Shown one piece after another: positions 5,229 to 10,897 of a stretch of 12,013 nt of DNA. The position numbers were made by a program, and so were the translations under genes. Each line of letters opens with the position of its first letter. The first letter of the stretch is position 1. The notes beneath the pieces were generated by a model. It ran no database searches and was not told where the DNA came from. It worked only from the letters and a program-made list of their open reading frames with translations. Source of the DNA: Spongiicolonus versatilis (GTDB lineage: Bacteria > Pseudomonadota > Gammaproteobacteria > Arenicellales > Spongiicolonaceae); the NCBI GenBank assembly GCA_028286165.1, contig JAPYMU010000131.1, positions 1-12,013 on the forward strand, written 5' to 3'.

Positions 5229-6560
5229 TCACGCGTCCAGCGTGTAAATGTTCACCGCGCTGCTGCGCCCGCGCACCGCCACCGCGCCGATTTTTCGGAA
5301 CGGAAAATTTTCCGCGCCGGCGGCCTGGCATGTTTTTTCCGCAACCAAAATGCGCGTGCCGTGCTCCTTGTTCATCTGTTCCAGGCGCGCGGCGATGTTG
5401 ACGTCGTCACCATGCACGGTGTAGCCGACGCGGTCCGGGGTGCCCACCAGGCCGCCGACCACGGTGCCGGTGTTGATGCCGATGCGCGAGCGCAGCACGG
5501 TGCCGCCGGCAAAAGTGCGGCCGCGCAGCGCCTCCTGAATGGCCAGCGCGGCGCGGATGGCGTTGGCCGCGTGCTGCGGGTCGGCGTTGGGCAGGTTGAA
5601 ACTGGCTAAAATGGCGTCACCCTGAAACTGGTTGATGGCGCCGCCGAACTCTTCCAGCGGCTTGCTGACCACGGCGAAGTACTCGTTCAGCACTTGCACC
5701 AGTTTCGGCGGGCTCAGCGACTCGCTGATGGAGGTGAAGGATTCCAGGTCGGTGAAAAAAATCGTCGCCTCGCGCACCTCGGTGTGGCCCAGTTCCATGC
5801 GCGCATCCGAGGACTGCATTTGCCGCACCACCGCCTGCGGCGCGAACCGCGACAAGTCCTCGGCCGCGGTGCGGTCCACAATGGAGCGCACCAGCAGCGC
5901 GCGGCCGCGGCCGATGGCGAAGGTGAGGATGGCGGTGACCACCACGATGGCCATCACCTTGTCGATCTCGGCGCCGATGAGCACGCTGTTGGAGGTCATG
6001 TATTCCACGTAGTTGCGCGTAATCATCAACTCGGCGGGCGCGCCCACCGCGTAGGCCACCAGCAGCAGCCAGCCGCCGGCCGCCACCAGCCCCGACATCA
6101 GCACAAACCCCGGCTCAAGCCGCAGCGCGCGCAGCGCGATAAAAATGAAAATGTGGATCAGAGTCGGCGCCTTGAGGTAGAACGACGGCGGCTGCTGGTA
6201 CTGCAGGTGAAAACTCCAAATCAGCCCCAGCAGCAGCGCGATGTCCATCACCACCGACAGCAGCAGAACCCAGTAGGGCAGCCGCCGGATGTGCGCCAGG
6301 TACAGGCGCGCCACGGTGAACACAAAATACACCGACAGCACCCACGGCACCGGCGCAAACGCCGCCTCGGAGGAAAAAGTCTTGGGCGATGCCGCATACA
6401 GCACAAAAAACAGGGTGACGATGGCCAACTGAAACCAGCCGATTAAAATCTCGGTCTCCTCCTGCCGCCGCCGCAAATCCTCCCGCACCCGCAGCGGCAG
6501 CCCGGCGTCGCTGCCGGCCAGCCAGTTGTGCGCCTTGGCAATCCAGGCAAACGCTTTCAT
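5229..6560 (-). CDS. Membrane-bound class III adenylate/guanylate cyclase
   Basis: The 443-residue protein has an N-terminal membrane region with about six hydrophobic segments (roughly 38-57, 71-90, 94-116, 132-148, 151-173, 202-217), a short linker, and a C-terminal class III cyclase catalytic domain (about 262-430). Catalytic features are present: metal-binding aspartates D271 (FFTDLESFTS) and D315 (FQGDAI), and the transition-state pair N388 and R392 (VNIAARLE). Substrate-selecting positions are Q311, where canonical adenylate cyclases have Lys, and T381, a residue common in class IIIb enzymes. It should make cAMP as a homodimer at the inner membrane, but the Gln leaves the purine preference open. 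No HAMP, GAF or PAS domain is seen, so any sensing would be through the membrane region. ATG 6560 is supported by a TACAAT eight bases upstream and by the absence of a Shine-Dalgarno sequence, suggesting a leaderless mRNA. It is convergent with moeA and divergent from tRNA-Val. Confidence 0.93.
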   Translation of the reverse strand: MKAFAWIAKAHNWLAGSDAGLPLRVREDLRRRQEETEILIGWFQLAIVTLFFVLYAASPKTFSSEAAFAPVPWVLSVYFVFTVARLYLAHIRRLPYWVLLLSVVMDIALLLGLIWSFHLQYQQPPSFYLKAPTLIHIFIFIALRALRLEPGFVLMSGLVAAGGWLLLVAYAVGAPAELMITRNYVEYMTSNSVLIGAEIDKVMAIVVVTAILTFAIGRGRALLVRSIVDRTAAEDLSRFAPQAVVRQMQSSDARMELGHTEVREATIFFTDLESFTSISESLSPPKLVQVLNEYFAVVSKPLEEFGGAINQFQGDAILASFNLPNADPQHAANAIRAALAIQEALRGRTFAGGTVLRSRIGINTGTVVGGLVGTPDRVGYTVHGDDVNIAARLEQMNKEHGTRILVAEKTCQAAGAENFPFRKIGAVAVRGRSSAVNIYTLDA

Positions 6561-6568
6561 CGCCGGCC

Positions 6569-6574
6569 ATTGTA
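6569..6574 (-). promoter_or_regulatory. Cyclase promoter -10
   Basis: TACAAT on the minus strand (6574-6569) lies eight bases before the cyclase ATG. A transcript starting 6-8 bases past the hexamer would begin at or next to the A of the ATG. No -35 match is seen in the upstream GCC-rich sequence. Confidence 0.45.
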
Positions 6575-6606
6575 GCCCATGGGCGGCGCCGGCGGCGGCC
6601 CGGCTG

Positions 6607-6615
6607 TGGTATTCT
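6607..6615 (+). promoter_or_regulatory. Extended -10 promoter of tRNA-Val, possibly of the whole thrS operon
   Basis: TGG followed by TATTCT is an extended -10 element ending ten bases before the tRNA. The predicted start is near 6622, giving a leader of about four bases. A TTGACA-like -35 is lacking. No better promoter is seen between here and thrS. Confidence 0.5.
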
Positions 6616-6625
6616 CACCGCCCGC

Positions 6626-6700
6626 AGGCGCGTAGCTCAGTGGTAGAGCACCACCTTGACATGGTGGTGGTCGGTGGTTCGATCCCACTCGCGCCTACCA
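6626..6700 (+). tRNA. tRNA-Val (anticodon GAC)
   Basis: All 75 bases fold as a standard cloverleaf with encoded CCA. The acceptor stem AGGCGCG pairs fully with CGCGCCT, the D stem is GCTC/GAGC, and the anticodon stem is CCACC/GGTGG around the loop TTGACAT. The T stem GGTGG/CCACT encloses TTCGATC and closes with one G-U pair. The discriminator is A followed by CCA. Anticodon GAC reads valine codons GUC and GUU. The variable loop is five bases. thrS begins 27 bases after the CCA end. Confidence 0.97.
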
Positions 6701-6727
6701 GTATTTTTTAACCAGCGACGGTGGGTG

Positions 6728-8653
6728 ATGCCGCAGATAACCTTTCCCGATGACAGTGTACGTGAGTACGCCGATGCCGTTTCGGTGGCCCAGGTGGCGC
6801 GCGACATCGGCGCCGGGCTGGCGCGCGATGCGGTGGCCGGGAAGGTGGATGGGCGGGTGGTGGACACCGCTTTTGTGGTGGAAAATGACGCGCGCCTGGC
6901 GGTCCTCACCGCCGCCGATGCGGAGGGGCTGGAGGTGGTGCGCCATTCCACCGCGCACCTGATGGCGCAGGCGGTGAAGCAGTTGTATCCGGACACCCAG
7001 GTGACCATCGGGCCGGTGATTCGCGACGGTTTTTATTACGATTTCGCGCGCCGGCAGAGTTTCAGCGAGGGTGACCTTGAGAAAATCGAACAGCGCATGG
7101 GCGAGTTGGCGGCGGCCGATATTCCGCTGGAACGTTCGGTGATGGGGCGCGACGAGGCGGTGAAGTTTTTCCGCGGCCTGGGCGAGAACTACAAGGCCGA
7201 AATCATCGCCGCCATTCCCGAGGGCGAGGAATTGTCGCTGTACCGCCAGGGCGACTTCACCGACCTGTGCCGCGGCCCGCATGTGCCGTCCACCGGCAAA
7301 CTGAAAGCGTTCAAGTTAATGAAAGTGGCGGGCGCGTACTGGCGCGGCGACTCGTCGCGCGAGATGCTGCAGCGCATTTACGGCACCGCCTGGCCGGACC
7401 GCAAATCCCTGCGCGCCCACCTTCACCAACTGGCCGAGGCGGTGAAGCGCGACCACCGCAAACTGGGGCGCGAGTTGGACCTGTTTCACTTTCAGGAGGA
7501 GGCGCCGGGCATGGTGTTCTGGCACCGCAAGGGCTGGGAGTTGTACCGCCTGCTGGAAAACTACATGCGCGAACTGCTGCGCGAGTACGACTACCAGGAG
7601 GTGCACACGCCGCAGTTGATGGACCGCGCGCTGTGGCAGCGTTCCGGGCACTGGGAAAAGTTTCACCAGCACATGTTCTACACCAGCATTGAGGAGCGCG
7701 AGTATGCGCTGAAGCCCATGAACTGCCCGGGCCATGTGCAGGTGTTCAACCAGGGCCTGCGCAGTTACCGTGAACTGCCGGTGCGGCTCGGCGAGTTCGG
7801 GCTGGTGCACCGCTACGAGGACTCCGGTGCGCTGCACGGCCTGCTGCGGGTGCGGCGGTTCACCCAGGACGACGCCCATGTGTTCTGTACGCCGGAGCAG
7901 ATTCACGACGAGGTGTCGGCGCTGCTGGACATCGCTTGGCGGGTCTACGGCGACACCGGGTTTGACAATGTGGCGGTGGCCCTGTCCACCCGCCCCGAGC
8001 AGCGCGTCGGCGAGGAGGCGTTATGGGACCGCGCCGAGCAAATTTTGCAGGACGCGCTGCAAAAGCGCGGCCTGGAGTACCAACTGCAGCCCGGCGAGGG
8101 CGCGTTTTACGGCCCCAAGATCGACCTCACCCTGCAGGACAGCATCGGCCGCTCGTGGCAGTGCGGCACCATCCAACTGGACTTCATGATGCCCGGCCGG
8201 CTGGGCGCCGCATATGTGGCCGAGGACTCGTCGCGCCGCACGCCGGTGATGATCCACCGCACCATCCTCGGCTCCATGGAGCGGTTTATCGGCATTCTGC
8301 TTGAGGACTGCGCCGGCCGCCTGCCGCCGTGGCTGGCGCCGGTGCAGGCGGTGCTGCTGAACATCACCGAGCGGCAGGAGGGCTACTTGAAGCGCCTGGC
8401 GGCGGCGCTGCGCGGCCATGGTTTTCGCGCCGAATGCGACTTGAGAAATGAAAAGATTGGGCTTAAAATCCGCCACCACACCCTGCAGCGCGTGCCGTAC
8501 CTGCTGGTGGCCGGTGACCGTGAAGTGGACGACGGCACGGTTTCGGTGCGCACCCGCGAGGGTAAAGACCTGGGCGCGATGAAAGTCGCCGCCTTCACCC
8601 GCATGCTGGGCCGGCAGGTGGCCCGCCGCAGCCACAAACTGGAACCGGAGTAA
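6728..8653 (+). CDS. thrS: Threonyl-tRNA synthetase
   Basis: ThrRS charges tRNA(Thr) and removes mis-attached serine. The 641-residue product is almost the length of the E. coli enzyme (642) and shows the full architecture. An N-terminal TGS domain covers 1-62. The editing domain has HSTAH (H73, H77) and the CRGPH pair (C181, H185). The class II catalytic core has zinc ligands C333 (MNCPGH), H384 (DDAHVF) and H510 (VMIHRT), motif 2 at about 362-378 and motif 3 GSMERFIG at 515-522. A C-terminal anticodon-binding domain starts at about 535. The start ATG 6728 matches the family N-terminus MPxITxPD; an in-frame GTG directly before it is less likely. The Shine-Dalgarno sequence is poor (GGTGGG, close to the ATG). 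The 27-base gap to the tRNA leaves no room for the tRNA-mimic leader that controls E. coli thrS, so control must differ. Eight bases after its end lies the probable infC start. Confidence 0.98.
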   Translation: MPQITFPDDSVREYADAVSVAQVARDIGAGLARDAVAGKVDGRVVDTAFVVENDARLAVLTAADAEGLEVVRHSTAHLMAQAVKQLYPDTQVTIGPVIRDGFYYDFARRQSFSEGDLEKIEQRMGELAAADIPLERSVMGRDEAVKFFRGLGENYKAEIIAAIPEGEELSLYRQGDFTDLCRGPHVPSTGKLKAFKLMKVAGAYWRGDSSREMLQRIYGTAWPDRKSLRAHLHQLAEAVKRDHRKLGRELDLFHFQEEAPGMVFWHRKGWELYRLLENYMRELLREYDYQEVHTPQLMDRALWQRSGHWEKFHQHMFYTSIEEREYALKPMNCPGHVQVFNQGLRSYRELPVRLGEFGLVHRYEDSGALHGLLRVRRFTQDDAHVFCTPEQIHDEVSALLDIAWRVYGDTGFDNVAVALSTRPEQRVGEEALWDRAEQILQDALQKRGLEYQLQPGEGAFYGPKIDLTLQDSIGRSWQCGTIQLDFMMPGRLGAAYVAEDSSRRTPVMIHRTILGSMERFIGILLEDCAGRLPPWLAPVQAVLLNITERQEGYLKRLAAALRGHGFRAECDLRNEKIGLKIRHHTLQRVPYLLVAGDREVDDGTVSVRTREGKDLGAMKVAAFTRMLGRQVARRSHKLEPE

Positions 8654-8661
8654 ACACAATC
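8647..8661 (+). promoter_or_regulatory. infC ribosome binding site with AUC start codon
   Basis: GGAG (8647-8650, inside the last thrS codons) is followed by exactly eight bases, including the thrS stop, and then ATC (8659-8661). The next codons are GCG ACT GAA AAA AAG, a typical N-terminal codon run. This site decides the infC start. Initiation factor 3 discriminates against AUU and AUC starts, which is the basis of infC autoregulation in E. coli (AUU there). Confidence 0.75.
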
Positions 8662-9204
8662 GCGACTGAAAAAAAGACCCTGGTCAACGAGCAGATTACC
8701 GCCCAGCAGGTGCGGCTGATAAGCGCCGGGGGCGAGCAGGTGGGCGTCATGAGTCTGGCGCGCGCCATGCAGAAAGCCACCGAAGCCGACCTGGACCTGG
8801 TGGAGATTTCGCCCAACGCCGAGCCGCCGGTGTGCCGGCTGATGGATTACGGCAAGTTTCTCTACAACGCCAGCAAGAAAAAGCACTCGGCGCGCAAGAA
8901 GCAGAAGCAGGTCGGCTTGAAGGAGGTCAAGTTCCGCCCCGGCACCGACGACCACGACTATGAAATCAAGTTGCGCAAACTGCGCGGGTTTCTGGCCGAT
9001 GGCAACAAGACCAAAGTTACGTTGCGTTTTCGCGGGCGCGAGATGGCGCACCCGGAACTGGGCACCGAAATGCTGGAGCGCGTGCGCGCCGACCTGGCCG
9101 AGACGTCCACCGTGGAGCAGGAGGCGAAGCAGGAGGGCCGGCAGATGGTGATGGTGCTGGCGCCGCGCAAAACCGCACCGCAGACCAACAAACAAAAACC
9201 GTGA
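8659..9204 (+). CDS. infC: Translation initiation factor IF-3
   Basis: IF-3 binds the 30S subunit, prevents premature joining of subunits and checks the start codon and initiator tRNA. The 181-residue length (E. coli 180) assumes an ATC start at 8659. The N domain carries VNEQITAQQVRLI (residues 9-21) and the signature VEISPNAEPPVCRLMDYGKF. A basic linker (KKKHSARKKQKQ) leads to the C domain with KEVKFRPGTDDHDY, TLRFRGREMAHPELG and GRQMVMVLAPRK. There is no ATG or GTG upstream of the conserved N-terminus. The first GTG (8710) would remove the conserved VNEQI segment, and ATT at 8695 would also cut into it. A spaced GGAG supports the ATC. The gene is packed tightly after thrS, and its TGA overlaps the rpmI Shine-Dalgarno sequence. 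A rare start codon implies autoregulation as in E. coli; this is inferred. Confidence 0.96.
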   Translation: MATEKKTLVNEQITAQQVRLISAGGEQVGVMSLARAMQKATEADLDLVEISPNAEPPVCRLMDYGKFLYNASKKKHSARKKQKQVGLKEVKFRPGTDDHDYEIKLRKLRGFLADGNKTKVTLRFRGREMAHPELGTEMLERVRADLAETSTVEQEAKQEGRQMVMVLAPRKTAPQTNKQKP

Positions 9205-9217
9205 GGAAAAAACCGCC

Positions 9218-9415
9218 ATGCCAAAAATGAAAACCAACCGCGCCGCCGCCAAGCGCTTTCGCCGCACCGCCGGCGGCGGGTTCAAGCGCGCCCAGTCGCA
9301 CCTGAACCACATCCTGACCAAGAAGACCACCAAGCGCAAACGCCACCTGCGCGCGCAAATCATGGTGGACGGCGCCGACCGCAGGGCGGCCGCGCGCTTG
9401 CTGCCCTACAGTTGA
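9218..9415 (+). CDS. rpmI: 50S ribosomal protein bL35
   Basis: This 65-residue basic protein has the bL35 signature: MPKMKTNRAAAKRF at the N-terminus, then KRAQSHLNHILTKKTTKRKRHLR, running over residues 23-45, and a C-terminal LLPYS. It is a component of the large ribosomal subunit. ATG 9218 follows a GAGGA Shine-Dalgarno sequence (9203-9207) that overlaps the infC stop, so translation is probably coupled. Length is the family norm. In E. coli the rpmI-rplT pair is repressed by bL20 binding upstream in the mRNA; whether that site exists here cannot be judged by eye. Confidence 0.97.
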   Translation: MPKMKTNRAAAKRFRRTAGGGFKRAQSHLNHILTKKTTKRKRHLRAQIMVDGADRRAAARLLPYS

Positions 9416-9425
9416 GGCCGCCGCC

Positions 9426-9779
9426 ATGCCACGCATTAAACGCGGCGTCACCGCCCGCGCCCGCCACAAAAAAGTGCTGCGCAAGGCGCGCGGCTATTAC
9501 GGCGCGCGCAGCCGGGTTTACCGCTCGGCGCGCCAGGCGGTGCAGCGCGCCGGGCAGTACGCCTACCGCGACCGCCGCCGCCGCAAGCGCGAGTTCCGCG
9601 CGCTGTGGATCATCCGCATCAACGCCGCCGCGCGCCAGGCCGGGCTGAGTTACAGCCGGCTGATGAGCGGCCTGCGCAAGGCCGACATCGCCCTCGACCG
9701 CAAGTCGCTGGCCGACCTTGCGGTGCATGACCCCGGGGCCTTTTCCGCGCTGGCCGAGAAAGCCAAGGCGAGTCTGTAA
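9426..9779 (+). CDS. rplT: 50S ribosomal protein bL20
   Basis: The 117-residue basic protein is a full-length bL20, an early-assembling large-subunit protein that binds 23S rRNA. It begins MPRIKRGVTARARHKKVLRK and continues with ARGYYGARSRVYRSARQAV (about 21-39), YRDRRRRKREFRALWIIRIN (47-66) and the globular C-terminal domain with LSYSRLMSGLRKADIALDRK (74-93). ATG 9426 has GAGG eight bases upstream, overlapping the rpmI stop. It lies ten bases after rpmI. bL20 is the probable autoregulator of this ribosomal pair, by analogy with E. coli. Confidence 0.98.
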   Translation: MPRIKRGVTARARHKKVLRKARGYYGARSRVYRSARQAVQRAGQYAYRDRRRRKREFRALWIIRINAAARQAGLSYSRLMSGLRKADIALDRKSLADLAVHDPGAFSALAEKAKASL

Positions 9780-9785
9780 GCGGGC

Positions 9786-9816
9786 GCGGTGCACCGGGCG
9801 TGCGCAGCCGCACCGC
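9786..9816 (+). other. Hairpin between rplT and pheS
   Basis: GCGGTGC (9786-9792) pairs perfectly with GCACCGC (9810-9816) around a 17-base loop, in the 55-base gap before pheS. It is not followed by a T-run on the + strand (CCCAAAAA instead), so it is not an intrinsic terminator. It could affect pheS translation or RNA processing. GC-rich sequence makes such stems common by chance. Confidence 0.3.
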
Positions 9817-9834
9817 CCCAAAAACGGAGCCACC

Positions 9835-10866
9835 TTGCCCGCAACTCCCGACATCCAGGACTTGTCCGCCGGCGCACAGGCCGCCATCGCCGCCGCGGCC
9901 GACTTGCGCCAGTTGGAGGAGTTGCGCGTCCGCTACCTCGGGCGCAAGGGCGCGCTGACCGAAAAATTAAAATCCATCGGCGCCGTCGCCGCCGAAGAGC
10001 GCCGCGCCTACGGCCAGCAACTCAACCGCCTCAAAACAGAAATCCAGCGGCAACTGCAAGACCGCCGCGCCGCTTTGCAGGAGAACGAGCGCGCCGCCGG
10101 CATTGCGCGCGATGCGGTGGATGTGACGCTGCCCGGCCGCGGTGCAGCCCCCGGCGGTGTGCATCCCGTCAGCCGCACCCTGGCGCGCATGGAGGAGATT
10201 TTTATCCGCCTCGGTTTTGCGGTCGCCGACGGGCCCGAACTTGAGGATGACTTCCACAACTTCACCGCGCTCAACATCCCGCCCGGCCATCCGGCGCGCG
10301 CCATGCACGACACGTTTTACGCCCACCCGCCGTCTTCCGGCCTGCTGCTGCGCACCCACACGTCGCCGGTGCAGGTGCGCTACATGCAGAACCACAAACC
10401 GCCGCTGCGGGTGATTGCGCCGGGGCGTGTTTACCGCTGCGACTCCGACCTGACCCACACGCCCATGTTTCACCAGGTGGAGGGGCTGGTGGTGGACGAG
10501 GAAACCTCTTTCGCCGACCTCAAAGGCGTGCTGGTGCATTTTGCGCGCGCATTTTTTGAGCGCGATTTGGAGGTGCGCTTCCGGCCGTCGTTTTTCCCGT
10601 TCACCGAACCGTCGGCGGAGGTGGACATCAGTTGCGTGTTCTGCCGCAAAGGCTGCCGGGTGTGCGGCCACAGCGGCTGGCTGGAGGTGCTCGGCTGCGG
10701 CATGGTGCACCCGGCGGTGCTCGGCCATGTGGGCATCGACAGCGAGCGCTTCCTCGGCTACGCCTTCGGCATGGGCGTGGAGCGGCTGGCCATGCTGCGC
10801 TACGGCGTGGACGACCTGCGGGTGTTTTTCGACAACGACCTTTCCTTCCTGCGCCGGTTCCGGTGA
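9835..10866 (+). CDS. pheS: Phenylalanyl-tRNA synthetase alpha subunit
   Basis: PheS carries the class II catalytic site of the alpha2-beta2 enzyme that charges tRNA(Phe). The 343-residue product (E. coli 327) has an N-terminal coiled coil (about 10-90), the conserved GGVHPVSRT (107-114), motif 2 region RPSFFPFTEPSAEVD (250-264), LEVLGCGMVHP (283-293) and motif 3 GMGVERLAMLRYGVDDLR (312-329). A short insert after motif 2 carries four cysteines, C267, C270, C274 and C277, in a CxxC-x3-CxxC arrangement that E. coli PheS lacks; similar inserts occur in PheS of several other phyla. The chosen start is TTG at 9835, with GGAG five bases upstream. No ATG or GTG lies near the conserved N-terminus, and the open frame extends back into rplT without homology. 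No phe-rich leader peptide fits the 55-base gap, so E. coli-style attenuation is not evident. Confidence 0.96.
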   Translation: MPATPDIQDLSAGAQAAIAAAADLRQLEELRVRYLGRKGALTEKLKSIGAVAAEERRAYGQQLNRLKTEIQRQLQDRRAALQENERAAGIARDAVDVTLPGRGAAPGGVHPVSRTLARMEEIFIRLGFAVADGPELEDDFHNFTALNIPPGHPARAMHDTFYAHPPSSGLLLRTHTSPVQVRYMQNHKPPLRVIAPGRVYRCDSDLTHTPMFHQVEGLVVDEETSFADLKGVLVHFARAFFERDLEVRFRPSFFPFTEPSAEVDISCVFCRKGCRVCGHSGWLEVLGCGMVHPAVLGHVGIDSERFLGYAFGMGVERLAMLRYGVDDLRVFFDNDLSFLRRFR

Positions 10867-10897
10867 CGGTGATGGTGACGGCCAAGGTGAAAGTCTG

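Noticed and set aside
6701..6710. T-run after tRNA-Val as a terminator
   Set aside because: The only stems before it are the tRNA's own arms, and thrS follows at once without a strong promoter of its own.
8710..8712. GTG as the infC start
   Set aside because: It would delete the conserved VNEQITAQQ segment, and nothing like a Shine-Dalgarno sequence precedes it at the right distance.
9190..9440. bL20 autoregulatory operator in the rpmI region
   Set aside because: Expected from E. coli, but no pseudoknot could be identified by eye. A covariance-model search would be needed to support it.
9718..9834. Longer pheS starting inside rplT
   Set aside because: The extra 39 residues show no PheS homology and overlap the well-conserved end of rplT. 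TTG 9835 with GGAG fits the family N-terminus.
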